Source: Candidatus Bathyarchaeota archaeon (GTDB lineage Archaea > Thermoproteota > Bathyarchaeia > TCS64). Taken from it: a DNA stretch of 17,541 nt. The notes below the pieces were generated by a model that saw only the letters and a list, made by a program, of their open reading frames with translations, had not been told where the DNA came from and did no database searches. Positions 6,003-13,680 of the stretch are shown piece after piece. The stretch spans positions 1 to 17,541 of the forward strand of contig JAFGTA010000178.1 in assembly GCA_016934355.1 (NCBI GenBank), read 5' to 3'. The stretch's first letter is position 1, and every line of letters begins with the position of its first letter. The translations under genes were made by a program, and so were the position numbers.

Positions 6003-7493
6003 ATGAAGACAATCATTAAAAAACAGCGTCTGGCAGACGCCGACACACCACTCCTCCTAGTGGGAGTCACAGAGGAGAGGGCAGAGTCCAGCGAGCTGGG
6101 CATACCCAAGCCGCTGAGAGAGCTGGCGCAGCAAGTAGTAGAGCTCGGGGACTTCAAGGGAAAGAAGGGAGACACATCCGTCGTCTACACCCGTGGGAAG
6201 GCCAAGCCCAGCCGACTCATGCTGGTGGGACTCGGCAAGGCCGAGGAGCTCACAGCGGAGACTCTCCGTGGAACCCTGGGCGAAGCCTCGCGCAGGATCA
6301 GGGACCTGGGAGTCGAGACGGTGGGCGTGAGCCTGGAGCACGCGGCTCAGGGCAGGCTGGACACCGTGGAGGCCGCGGAGGCGGTGGTCACGGCGTTCAT
6401 CCTCGGGAGCTACAGCGACCCGCAGCATAAGACGAGAGGCCTCGACAAGTTCAAGCACATCGAGGAGCTCCAGATAGTCTCCCCCATCGCCTCCGAGGCT
6501 CTTGTGAAGGCCGTTGAGGAGGGGCGGGTCATAGCCGAGTCTGTGAACATGTGCAGGACGCTGGCGTGGGGCCCTGGAAACCGCGTCACACCTTCGAGGC
6601 TCGCCGAGGAAGCCATGAAGCTCAAGGAGCTGGGCGTCAAGATCGAGGTCTTTGACAGGGAGGCCGCCGAGAGGATCGGGCTCCACAGCTTCGTCGCCGT
6701 GGCGAGGGGTACCGAGGAGCCGCCGCGGTTCATCGTGATGGAGTATGGCGAGGGAGAGACCGTGGCGCTCATAGGCAAGGCCATCACCTTCGACACGGGC
6801 GGCATCAGCCTGAAGAGCAGGGACGGGATGCCGCTGATGAAGACAGACATGACGGGCGGCGCCATTGTGATCTCGGCGATGAAGGCGGTCGCCCGGCTGG
6901 GGCTGCCCCTCCACGTCGTTGGAGTCGTGCCCGCAACCGATAACATGCCCTCCGGCAGGGCGTATCACCCCGGGGATGTCGTGGATACCTACAGCGGCCT
7001 CACAGTCGAGGTGATAAGCACGGACGCGGAGGGCAGGATGGTGCTCAACGACGCCCTCAGCTACGCCGCTAGGAACTATAAGCCGGCGGCCATGTTCGAC
7101 TTCGCCACGCTGACGGGGTCCATGCAGGTAGCCCTCGGTGAGCACGCAATCGGCTACTTCGCCAACGACGACGGCGTCGCCAAGCGGGTGGAGGAGGCGT
7201 CCGCGTCCAGCGGGGAGCGGGTGTGGAGGATGCCCCTCTGGGAAGTCTACGACCAGCAGCTGAAGAGCGACGTCGCCGACTGGAAGCACACGGGCGGTAG
7301 GCCGGGCGGCGCCATCACGGCGGCCCGGTTCCTCAGCAAGTTCGTGGAAGACGTGCCGTGGGTTCACATGGACATCGCGGGTCTGATGGAGCAGAGCAGC
7401 GACAAGGGCTATAACCCGAAGGGAAGCAAGGGCCCAGGTGTGCGGCTCATCATGGATGTACTGAGAAACTGGGGAAAAACAACAGAGGAATAG
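6003..7493 (+). CDS. pepA: M17 leucyl aminopeptidase
   Basis: 496 residues, the family's usual length. The cytosolic enzyme removes N-terminal amino acids from peptides using two metal ions, normally as a hexamer. The N-terminal ~160 residues form the regulatory-type domain (TPLLLVGVTEE, SRLMLVGLGKAEEL). The catalytic domain starts near RTLAWGPGNRVTP. Metal and active-site residues are visible by alignment to E. coli PepA from memory: K259 (IGKAITFD), D264, K271 (GGISLKS), D282 (MKTDMTGG), D341 and E343 in STDAEGRMVLNDAL, and R345. The usual GKG is GKA here, a minor change. The ATG is leaderless behind the TTTAAATA box. Its TAG is one base from the stop of the convergent small gene; an AGAGG...CCTCT dyad (7484-7504) spans both stops. 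Probable role: peptide turnover after the proteasome. Confidence 0.96.
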   Translation: MKTIIKKQRLADADTPLLLVGVTEERAESSELGIPKPLRELAQQVVELGDFKGKKGDTSVVYTRGKAKPSRLMLVGLGKAEELTAETLRGTLGEASRRIRDLGVETVGVSLEHAAQGRLDTVEAAEAVVTAFILGSYSDPQHKTRGLDKFKHIEELQIVSPIASEALVKAVEEGRVIAESVNMCRTLAWGPGNRVTPSRLAEEAMKLKELGVKIEVFDREAAERIGLHSFVAVARGTEEPPRFIVMEYGEGETVALIGKAITFDTGGISLKSRDGMPLMKTDMTGGAIVISAMKAVARLGLPLHVVGVVPATDNMPSGRAYHPGDVVDTYSGLTVEVISTDAEGRMVLNDALSYAARNYKPAAMFDFATLTGSMQVALGEHAIGYFANDDGVAKRVEEASASSGERVWRMPLWEVYDQQLKSDVADWKHTGGRPGGAITAARFLSKFVEDVPWVHMDIAGLMEQSSDKGYNPKGSKGPGVRLIMDVLRNWGKTTEE

Positions 7494-7494
7494 G

Positions 7495-7785
7495 TTATAC
7501 CTCTACTGTCCTCATTGCCTCGTTGGCCGCGTCCATGAGCAGCGCGTCAACTGACGCCTCCTCCTCATGAGTCTTCATCTCTTCTTTGAGCTCCTCTACG
7601 CACTTGGGGCACACCAGCTTCTTCTCGTATCCCTGTGGGTAGCTCTCGACGAGCCCGTGCACCGGGCACTTGAAGGCGTAGAACGGCAGAGGTTCCTTCC
7701 AGTCCGGCTCGATCCTTTCTTCGAGGTAGACGTAGCCTCTAAGCTGCAGCTTCAGCCGGTCAAGAAGGCTTATACGGGGGTCCAT
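7495..7785 (-). CDS. Small Cys/His protein of unknown function (putative zinc-binding)
   Basis: 96 residues. Begins MDPRISLLDRLKLQLRGYVYLEER, then a middle section FYAFKCPVHGLVESYP and KKLVCPKCVEEL. C-P-V-H and C-P-K-C form a zinc-ribbon-like set of four ligands (three Cys, one His). The rest is a charged helix (ELKEEMKTHEEEASVD) and a tail. I recall similar short archaeal proteins with RLKLxLRGYVYL and CPxHG motifs but no assigned function. The ATG lies about 25 bases from a TTATTTAA box and has no SD site, so it is probably leaderless. It is convergent with pepA, nothing links their functions, and no operon partner is seen. Confidence 0.75.
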   Translation of the reverse strand: MDPRISLLDRLKLQLRGYVYLEERIEPDWKEPLPFYAFKCPVHGLVESYPQGYEKKLVCPKCVEELKEEMKTHEEEASVDALLMDAANEAMRTVEV

Positions 7786-7806
7786 CGACCCGTAAACGGC
7801 GTTTGA

Positions 7807-7814
7807 TTAAATAA
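7807..7814 (-). promoter_or_regulatory. TATA box of the small Cys/His protein gene
   Basis: Minus-strand TTATTTAA centred about 25 bases before ATG 7785, which fits a leaderless transcript. Confidence 0.5.
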
Positions 7815-7861
7815 TTTTGAAGGAGCTCTGATCCATATCTTTTGCGTGAACGCGTTAACGA

Positions 7862-7885
7862 TAAAGAAAAAGCCTCTGAAAGAGG
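7862..7885 (-). terminator. Terminator-like hairpin and T-run after the UroD-family gene
   Basis: On the minus strand, CCTCT-TTC-AGAGG (7873-7885) is followed by CTTTTTCTTTAT. The 5-bp stem with a T-rich tail starts about 17 bases after the TAG of the UroD-family gene. T-rich tracts alone end transcripts in archaea, so the hairpin may not matter. Confidence 0.5.
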
Positions 7886-7902
7886 GTGGAGGGGGTTTTG
7901 CT

Positions 7903-8973
7903 CTACTTCTTGTAGACGCCATACTTCAACGCGGCCCTGCCGACGGCGTTGTAGTTCTCGCGGGGCATGTCCTGGTGGACGGTGCAGCCGGGTCCCAGCA
8001 TGAAGCCGCCTCCCTCGCCCGCGTCGTCTATGGCCTTCTTCGCCTCGGCCTCCACCTGTGCCTGGGTGCCGGAGTGGAGCGTGGTGTCCCTGTTGAGGCC
8101 GCCGCAGATGGCGAACGTGTCGCCGTATATCTTCTTGGCCTTGTCGAGCCACGTGAAGTCGTGGGCGTCCCAGTTGATGCAGTCCACGGGGTACTTCTTG
8201 AACCAGCCAGACTCCATGAGGTTCTTGTCCTGTGCGTTGCCCTCGGGGGTACTGCATATGTGCAGGAACTTTATGGGGCAGTCCACGGCGTCGAGTACCT
8301 TCTTGTCGTAGCCGAGGGCGTACTTCTCAAGCTGCGGCTTGGTGAGCTCGCGCCATACGCGTCCGCCTCCGCCGATGCCGAAGAAGATGCCTGGGGCGCC
8401 GGCGTCGATGCAGGCCTTGGTGAAGTCGATGGTGGTCTCCGTGATGGTGTCGAGCCCCTGCTTCAACGCGTCCGGGTTGCTCTTCATGTCCTCTATGACG
8501 CGCTCGGGGGTGCCGACTCCGTTCATGGCCTGTATCAGTGGGCTCGGTATGGTGTAGATGAACGGCATCCTGCGCAGGTCACGGGCCAGCACCTCGTTGC
8601 ACCTCAGGTACTCGCGTAGCTCCTTCTTTGGGTCGAGTACCCATAGCTTCTCCCAGTCTCTGGGCTCCTTGACGGCGGTGCTGACGGTGGGCGCCTCCTC
8701 CTCGTTGTCCTTGAAGTCGAACTCGCTGCCCCACTTCATCGCCATGAACCTGTAGTACGGCGTCACCTTGAGCATGTCCATCTTGTAGTCGAGCTCCCGT
8801 AGGAGGGCGATGTGTGCCCGTGCGGACTCCTCGCCGTTCCTCGTGGATAGCTCCCAGCTGTAGTGGTCCAGCCAGTTGACTGCGGGGAAGTGGCCCCATA
8901 TGCTCCACGGCACCCTGTCGGGCACCTCGCGGCGCATGACGGCCATGACTCTCTCATAACGTTCCGATTCCAA
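7903..8973 (-). CDS. Uroporphyrinogen decarboxylase-superfamily protein, MtaA/methylcobamide methyltransferase-like
   Basis: About 356 residues. The opening ESERYERVMAVMRREVPDRVPW is the standard start of UroD-superfamily proteins. Counted from TTG 8973, H238 and C240 (FLHICSTPEGN) and C330 (LGPGCTVHQDMPREN) reproduce the H-x-C...C zinc site of methylcobamide:coenzyme M methyltransferases (MtaA/MtbA), which heme-pathway UroD lacks. So methyl transfer from or to a corrinoid or thiol is more likely than porphyrin decarboxylation; the substrate is unknown and no corrinoid protein gene is adjacent. The frame is open to ATG 9108 but that overlaps the upstream gene. TTG 8973 (GTGAT 4 bases upstream) or GTG 8982 fits better with the TATA-like box at 9001-9008. 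A terminator-like hairpin follows. Confidence 0.88.
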   Translation of the reverse strand: MESERYERVMAVMRREVPDRVPWSIWGHFPAVNWLDHYSWELSTRNGEESARAHIALLRELDYKMDMLKVTPYYRFMAMKWGSEFDFKDNEEEAPTVSTAVKEPRDWEKLWVLDPKKELREYLRCNEVLARDLRRMPFIYTIPSPLIQAMNGVGTPERVIEDMKSNPDALKQGLDTITETTIDFTKACIDAGAPGIFFGIGGGGRVWRELTKPQLEKYALGYDKKVLDAVDCPIKFLHICSTPEGNAQDKNLMESGWFKKYPVDCINWDAHDFTWLDKAKKIYGDTFAICGGLNRDTTLHSGTQAQVEAEAKKAIDDAGEGGGFMLGPGCTVHQDMPRENYNAVGRAALKYGVYKK

Positions 8974-9000
8974 CGTAATCACACCATATTCCCGCGCCGC

Positions 9001-9008
9001 GAATATAG
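9001..9008 (-). promoter_or_regulatory. Candidate TATA box of the UroD-family gene
   Basis: Minus-strand CTATATTC, lying between the stop of the surface-protein gene and the chosen start. The expected transcript start near 8978 falls between GTG 8982 and TTG 8973, so it supports a start in this area without deciding it. Confidence 0.4.
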
Positions 9009-9035
9009 CGGTTACCTCTTGTAACGGGTCGCCGT

Positions 9036-10670
9036 CTACCGGCTCCGTAAATAAATGAAAGCGGCTACTGCTGCCGCCGCAAGGGCGGCTGATGCCGCTA
9101 TCAGCCACGTGTTGTCGGGCTGCACGGGCTTCAGCTCTACCCTGACGGGTGTCTCGGTGAAGAGGCCCAGCTCGTACGCCGCGTCCGCGACCCGCAGGGT
9201 CAGCGTAGCCGTTAGGTTGTTCACGTCTGTGAGGTAAGGTCCGCCGGGCTGGGGGTCTTCGATGACCTCGTAGAGCCTCCGGTACGTGAGGGTGAGCACC
9301 GCCTCGCCGGCGGCGTCCGTCTCCCCCTCACGGATGACCTGTTCGCCTCTGGCCAGCGTCCACGGCTGACCCTCCACGGGTGAGGCGCCCCTCGCTACAG
9401 TGACCTTGTAGACCCGTGTGACCTCGGTGACCCCCTGCTCGACCCCCTGGGCGAGGGTGCAGTCGTCGCCGAAGCTGAGGCCCCCTGTGAGGACCGTCAG
9501 GGGCGCCCCGAAGAAGTCTGCGTTGAGGGTGACGCTTTCCTGGACCGTGGAGCCCTCGAACTGGTAGGGGCTCGGGCCCCATGGGCTTAGGGGGAGGTGG
9601 TCCACCTTTGTGTTCACCAGCTCTACGTTGCTGGCGCTGCCCGGGTACGCGTACTCCAGGTTGAGGGTGCCGATGCTGCTTTCGCGGGTCTTGAGGTTGA
9701 GTCCGGTGGTCATGAAGGAGTGGACGGTGCCGGCGTCGACGCCTCTGAGCTGGACGTTGAAGTCGCCCTCCCTCAGGGTCAGCGTATCTACCCGGGTGTC
9801 GTTGACCGTTGCCCACGCGTTCTGGAGCAGGTACAGGGCTGATATCTGGGAGCCTGTGACCGAGACGCTGGACTGGCCCCACGTCATGACGATGTTCAGG
9901 ACCGTGTTCTCGGTTTCAAGGGTGCAGTCCGTGAGGTCTAGGCTCGGCGGCGTCTCTATGCTGGTCTGTGTCAGGGTGAATGGGTAGGGGGCGGCGCCCT
10001 CGGTTAGCAGGTGGTCCGGCTTGAACTCTGTGTGATGCCCTGTGAGGCTGCCGTCGACGTGGATGCTGTTCCCGGCGTATAGGAGTGTGGTCTTGAGTAT
10101 GGTGGAGTCTGATATGTGTGTGGCTTCGGTGGACCGGGTGGTGAAGTCGCCGATTGTGGAGCCGGTGACTGTGGCGGATGCGTTGTCTGTGAGCCTCAGG
10201 TAGCCTATTTTGGAGTTGGACGCGGTGAGCGTGGAGTCTTCGTTGAGCCCGAAGCCGTGGCTGTAGAGGGTTCTGTTGAGTATCTGGTATTCGTTGAATA
10301 CGTGGGTGGCTTCGAGGTGTGCGGCGGAGTTATCGGTGAGCCGTATCCCGCCCTGAGTAGTCCAGGTGATGTTGGAGTCGACTGCGGTGAGGCTGCTTCT
10401 CCCGCGGAGCACGTAAGATTGACTTTTGTCGGGCGCCTCGGCTAGGACCAGTGTGGAGTTCACCAGGGTGAGGGACGCGTCGTCCTCCAGCACGAGGCTT
10501 CCCTCCACGGTTAGATGCGTGTTCGCTATGGTTCTGTTTGTGGAGCCCGTCAGGATCAGGTCGCCCTCGACGAGAGTGGTTCCAAGAGCGTCTGCTTGAG
10601 TTTGTGAAGGGGTCTGTGACAGCGCGATGATGAGGGTGAGCAGGGTGAACGCAGCGTACCGTTTAACCAT
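9036..10670 (-). CDS. Secreted, C-terminally anchored beta-repeat surface protein 1
   Basis: 544 residues from ATG 10670. Signal peptide: MVKRYAAFTLLTLIIALSQT, then about 380 residues of short irregular repeats of the form 'xLTVxDSxIxxL' (LVLEDDASLTLVNSTLVL, ASATVTGSTIGDFTT, SSVSVTGSQISALYL), consistent with a right-handed beta-helix. An Ig-like domain follows at about 419-510 (YKVTVARGASPVEGQPW, TDAAGEAVLTLTYRR), then ELGLFTETPV and a membrane helix near 521-542 (LIAASAALAAAAVAAFIYL) ending in R-S-R. This is the layout of an archaeal surface protein held by its C-terminus. No enzyme motif is seen; carbohydrate or surface-layer binding is a guess. The upstream extension to 10712 is rejected because CTTTATAC at 10693-10700 is the TATA box of a leaderless start. 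A paralogue lies directly upstream. Confidence 0.85.
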   Translation of the reverse strand: MVKRYAAFTLLTLIIALSQTPSQTQADALGTTLVEGDLILTGSTNRTIANTHLTVEGSLVLEDDASLTLVNSTLVLAEAPDKSQSYVLRGRSSLTAVDSNITWTTQGGIRLTDNSAAHLEATHVFNEYQILNRTLYSHGFGLNEDSTLTASNSKIGYLRLTDNASATVTGSTIGDFTTRSTEATHISDSTILKTTLLYAGNSIHVDGSLTGHHTEFKPDHLLTEGAAPYPFTLTQTSIETPPSLDLTDCTLETENTVLNIVMTWGQSSVSVTGSQISALYLLQNAWATVNDTRVDTLTLREGDFNVQLRGVDAGTVHSFMTTGLNLKTRESSIGTLNLEYAYPGSASNVELVNTKVDHLPLSPWGPSPYQFEGSTVQESVTLNADFFGAPLTVLTGGLSFGDDCTLAQGVEQGVTEVTRVYKVTVARGASPVEGQPWTLARGEQVIREGETDAAGEAVLTLTYRRLYEVIEDPQPGGPYLTDVNNLTATLTLRVADAAYELGLFTETPVRVELKPVQPDNTWLIAASAALAAAAVAAFIYLRSR

Positions 10671-10692
10671 GCTTAACCAGACATTCAACGTG

Positions 10693-10700
10693 GTATAAAG
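10693..10700 (-). promoter_or_regulatory. TATA box of surface protein 1
   Basis: Minus-strand CTTTATAC centred about 26 bases before ATG 10670, with no SD site: leaderless. It shows that the second of the tandem surface genes can be transcribed separately. Confidence 0.55.
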
Positions 10701-10751
10701 GAAAATACTCACGATACGCCGCCGGTCCTCGTAACGCCTGTAGGTGGTCGA

Positions 10752-12326
10752 TCAGGTTCTCAAGACCCCAAGCTTGGTTAGGATGAGGGCGAGGTAAACC
10801 ATGATCCCTGCCATGATTGCGATAAAAGCGGCTGCGAGGAGGTTTCTGGGGGTTCTATGGGTGGCGTCGATGTGCACAGGAGAGTCGCTGAACAACCCGA
10901 GCTCCAGCCACTCTTTGCCCAACTCCACGTGGAAGCTGCCCGGCTGCGCGTCTGCCCCCATATCCTTATAGAAGACCCTGAGCGTGATCTCTCCGTTTTC
11001 GTCTGTCACGCCTTCGCCGGTTCTCTCGTCTCCCGTTATCATCCACACGGGCACCCCCTGCGCTGGCGCGTTGTTTTCTGTGACTATGAGTCGGTAGTGC
11101 CTGACCACCGTGAGGGTCTGGTTTGCCTGTACTTCTATGTGGGCGTCGTCCGTGAACTCTACGTCTCTGAGGTCCACCCTCGCTGAACCGCTTGTACGCC
11201 CGTTCTTGATGGCTGTCAGCGTGACGCCGCTGAACCTGTACGGCGTGCCCGGTGTCTGTATTATGTTCAGGGTCTCGATCCGCGTGTCCCTGATCTCGGT
11301 TCCCTGGTTTCCTGTCTCATAGTTACGAAACTCCCCGATGGTGCAGCCGTCGACTGTGAGGGTGAGGTCGTCGAACGTGCTTATGCTCAGGACGCCGATG
11401 TCTGAGCCTGTTATCGACGCATTCGTATGGCTCATCCAGCTGTGCAGCTCCCATATCATGGAGTCCTCGACGACGAGGCTCAGGCCGCCTCTCTCGGTGG
11501 CTCTCAGGTATCTAACGCCGCTGTTCATCACGGTGAGGTTGGTGTCGTCGTCCGTGTAGAGGGTGTTCACCTCCGTGTCCGTAACCGCAACGGTGGACCT
11601 CTGGAAAACGTAGCTCAGCGGGTTCGAGAGGGTGCTGTTCACGAGGACCAGGTTGTACGGTATGTGAGACTTCGGCTGTATGAGGTCGGAGTTCCAGTGC
11701 CTGTGGAAGCCGCTGTGATCCGTGTCGACGACATAGTCGCCCTCCTTGTAGTATAACCTGATGTCCTCTATGGTGCTGTTGATTACTACCGTAGTGGCGG
11801 TGGAGCACGGGGACAGCCGGTTCACGACGCTGGTTTCGATGACCGCCACGGTATCTCCTCCGACGTTCAGCGAGTAGACGTCCGAGCCGATTACCTCGAC
11901 CTCCCTGTTTGCTAGGTGGAGACTCGGCTTGAAGGAGCCGCTGTAGTTGCTCGGAGCCTCCGCGAAGATGGTGCCGCGGATGTAGGCGGAGGAGTTATCC
12001 TTCATCGTGATCGCGTTGGTGGACTCATCCGTACCAACGAGTTTCGAGTCAATGAGAACGAGCCTAGAGTTGTCGGTGAAGTTGAGGTGAGCCCAGGCAT
12101 ACGAGTCGTCGCCCATCCTCCCAAGGATCAGAGTGCCGTTGATGACCGTCAGCGACGCGTCGTCTCTGAAGACGAGGGGGCCCTCCAATGTGTACACCGT
12201 GTTTTCCACTGCTATCGTCTGGTTTCCCGAGACCTCAGGGGCTGGATCATATCCTGAGACCATTGTTACTGTCAGCGATACCATAGCCGCCGCCAACAGC
12301 AGCAGTAAACTGTGTTTGGTTGACAA
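10752..12326 (-). CDS. Secreted, C-terminally anchored beta-repeat surface protein 2
   Basis: 524 residues from TTG 12326. Signal peptide STKHSLLLLLAAAMVSLTVT. The body has repeated 'LTVINGTLIL', 'RLVLIDSKLVG', 'TVAVIETSVVNRL' and 'LTVDGCTIGEF' units (probable beta-helix) and many N-x-S/T glycosylation sequons (NQT, NGT, NFT, NSS, NYS, NST). An Ig-like domain begins at about 410 (YRLIVTENNAPAQGVPV, TDENGEITLRVFYKD), then ELGLFSDSPVHID and a membrane helix near 496-518, ending GVLRT. It shares domain order and the ELGLF..(S/T).(S/T)PV stretch with protein 1, so the two are tandem paralogues, though the repeats have diverged. ATG 12362 is rejected because the bases after it are the TTTATATC box. 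TTG 12326, 28 bases further on, is the leaderless start. No partner-specific function can be read. Confidence 0.85.
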   Translation of the reverse strand: MSTKHSLLLLLAAAMVSLTVTMVSGYDPAPEVSGNQTIAVENTVYTLEGPLVFRDDASLTVINGTLILGRMGDDSYAWAHLNFTDNSRLVLIDSKLVGTDESTNAITMKDNSSAYIRGTIFAEAPSNYSGSFKPSLHLANREVEVIGSDVYSLNVGGDTVAVIETSVVNRLSPCSTATTVVINSTIEDIRLYYKEGDYVVDTDHSGFHRHWNSDLIQPKSHIPYNLVLVNSTLSNPLSYVFQRSTVAVTDTEVNTLYTDDDTNLTVMNSGVRYLRATERGGLSLVVEDSMIWELHSWMSHTNASITGSDIGVLSISTFDDLTLTVDGCTIGEFRNYETGNQGTEIRDTRIETLNIIQTPGTPYRFSGVTLTAIKNGRTSGSARVDLRDVEFTDDAHIEVQANQTLTVVRHYRLIVTENNAPAQGVPVWMITGDERTGEGVTDENGEITLRVFYKDMGADAQPGSFHVELGKEWLELGLFSDSPVHIDATHRTPRNLLAAAFIAIMAGIMVYLALILTKLGVLRT

Positions 12327-12350
12327 CTCTGGTGTATTTGCCTGATCAAA

Positions 12351-12358
12351 GATATAAA
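12351..12358 (-). promoter_or_regulatory. TATA box of surface protein 2
   Basis: Minus-strand TTTATATC centred about 28 bases before TTG 12326. Its position inside the apparent ATG-initiated frame is the reason to prefer the TTG start. Confidence 0.6.
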
Positions 12359-12422
12359 ACATGCACCCGGACCGCTATCAAAGCCCAGCCCAGCGTCCAA
12401 AGGAGAACCGCGTCCAGTAACT

Positions 12423-12430
12423 CCTATATG
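12423..12430 (+). promoter_or_regulatory. Candidate TATA box of AKR4
   Basis: CCTATATG, placing the transcript start near 12453 and leaving a leader of about 18 bases that contains the GGTGAT site. The box is not strong. Confidence 0.35.
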
Positions 12431-12470
12431 CGATGGATTCGATCTCATCACATCATTTTAGGTGATAAAC

Positions 12471-13616
12471 GTGAAGTACCGAAAATTTGGTAAACTCGAC
12501 TGGAAGCCCTCCGCCCTGGGCTTCGGGGCCATGAGGCTCCCCATCATCGGCGGAGACGCCAGCAACATCGACGAGCCCCACGCCATCAAGATGATCAGGT
12601 ACGCAATAGACCACGGAGTCAACTACGTGGACACCGCGTACCCCTACCACCGGGGCGAGTCGGAGAAGCTAGTAGGAAAAGCCCTGAAGGATGGTTACAG
12701 GGAGAAGGTCAGGCTTGCGACAAAGATGCCGACGTGGCTCATCAACGAGCGAGGCGACTTCGACAAGTACCTCGACGAGCAACTCGGCAAGCTCCAGACA
12801 GACCGCATAGACTACTACCTGCTCCACGGGCTCAGGAAGCAGAGGTGGCCAATCCTCAAGGAGCTGGACGTCTTCAGCTGGGCCGAAGAGAAGATCAAGG
12901 AAGGCAAGATCAGGCACCTCGGCTTCAGCTTCCACGACGACGTGCCACTGTTCAAGGAGATCGTGGACGCCTACGACGGGTGGACGTTCTGCCAGATACA
13001 GCTCAACTACATGGACACCGAGTACCAGGCGGGGCTAGAAGGGCTCAGGTACGCAGCCGCGAAGGGGCTCGCCGTCGTCATAATGGAGCCGCTGAAGGGC
13101 GGTAAACTCGCCGTCACTCCGCCAAAGGACGTGCAGAAGGTATGGGACAAAGCCAAGGCCAAGAGGACGCCCACCGAGTGGGCGCTCCAGTGGGTGTGGA
13201 ACCACCCCGAGGTCAGCGTCGTCCTCAGCGGCATGTCTGAGATGAGGCACGTCGAGGAGAACATACAGTACGCGGGACGCAGCGGCGTCGGCTCACTGAA
13301 GCCCGAGGAGCTGAAGCTCTACGACGAGGCTAAGAACGCCTACAACAAACTGGGCTTCATAGGCTGCACCGCCTGCAGGTACTGCATGCCCTGCCCCATG
13401 GGCGTCGACATCCCCGCCATCATGGGCCTCTACAACGAGTACTACATGAGCGGACAGGACCCCAAGGTGAAGGAGAAGTACTGGGAACAGATCACGCCTG
13501 AGAGCCACAGCTCCAACTGCGTAGCCTGCGGTAAATGCGAGGAGCAGTGCCCACAGGAGCTGCCCATCCGCAAGTTCATGAACGAGACTGTGCGGATGTT
13601 CCCACAGACCGAGTAA
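12471..13616 (+). CDS. Aldo/keto reductase with C-terminal 4Fe-4S domain (AKR4), different subfamily
   Basis: 381 residues. KYRKFGKLDWKPSALGFGAMRLP opens the AKR barrel. The tetrad is D54 (NYVDTAYPYH), Y59, K85 (RLATKMP) and H119 (YYLLHG). Cysteine groups are C299/302/305/308 (CTACRYCMPCP) and C350/353/356/360 (CVACGKCEEQCP), then QELPIRKFM. It differs from the operon AKRs in its N-terminus (GFGAMRLP against GMGGIPI), the YYLLHG motif and an extra stretch before the first cysteines; it is the common 'FeS-cluster-containing AKR' type of anaerobes and archaea. GTG 12471 is chosen over GTG 12462 because GGTGAT ends 4 bases before it and the KYRKFGK start matches the family. It is divergent from surface protein 2 and followed by the promoter palindrome of the moxR-like gene. 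The substrate is unknown. Confidence 0.93.
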   Translation: MKYRKFGKLDWKPSALGFGAMRLPIIGGDASNIDEPHAIKMIRYAIDHGVNYVDTAYPYHRGESEKLVGKALKDGYREKVRLATKMPTWLINERGDFDKYLDEQLGKLQTDRIDYYLLHGLRKQRWPILKELDVFSWAEEKIKEGKIRHLGFSFHDDVPLFKEIVDAYDGWTFCQIQLNYMDTEYQAGLEGLRYAAAKGLAVVIMEPLKGGKLAVTPPKDVQKVWDKAKAKRTPTEWALQWVWNHPEVSVVLSGMSEMRHVEENIQYAGRSGVGSLKPEELKLYDEAKNAYNKLGFIGCTACRYCMPCPMGVDIPAIMGLYNEYYMSGQDPKVKEKYWEQITPESHSSNCVACGKCEEQCPQELPIRKFMNETVRMFPQTE

Positions 13617-13624
13617 CCCCCCCT

Positions 13625-13653
13625 TTCCGCGGAATCTTTTAATCGCCGCGGAA
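13625..13653. promoter_or_regulatory. Perfect 8-bp inverted repeat enclosing the TATA box of the AAA+/VWA operon
   Basis: TTCCGCGG (13625-13632) and CCGCGGAA (13646-13653) flank AATCTTTTAATCG, whose TTTTAAT (13637-13643) is placed right for a transcript starting near 13667 and a GGGGAG site before TTG 13681. A protein bound to both arms would cover the TATA box, so this may be an operator. A terminator hairpin for AKR4 is possible, but no T-run follows the second arm. Confidence 0.5.
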
Positions 13654-13680
13654 CCGGATGCATATCGACGGGGAGCCACG

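Noticed and set aside
5777..6175. N-terminal extension of the zinc-finger gene into the pepA start
   Set aside because: Ser/Cys-rich antisense composition; ATG 5776 has a GGTGA site and an upstream TATA box.
6057..7367. 436-residue minus-strand open frame opposite pepA
   Set aside because: Pro/Arg/His-rich antisense of a clear M17 peptidase in high-GC DNA; no domain and no promoter or SD site.
7846..8619. 257-residue plus-strand open frame over the UroD-family gene
   Set aside because: Low-complexity Val/Leu/Gly/Ala antisense frame; the minus strand has strong family motifs.
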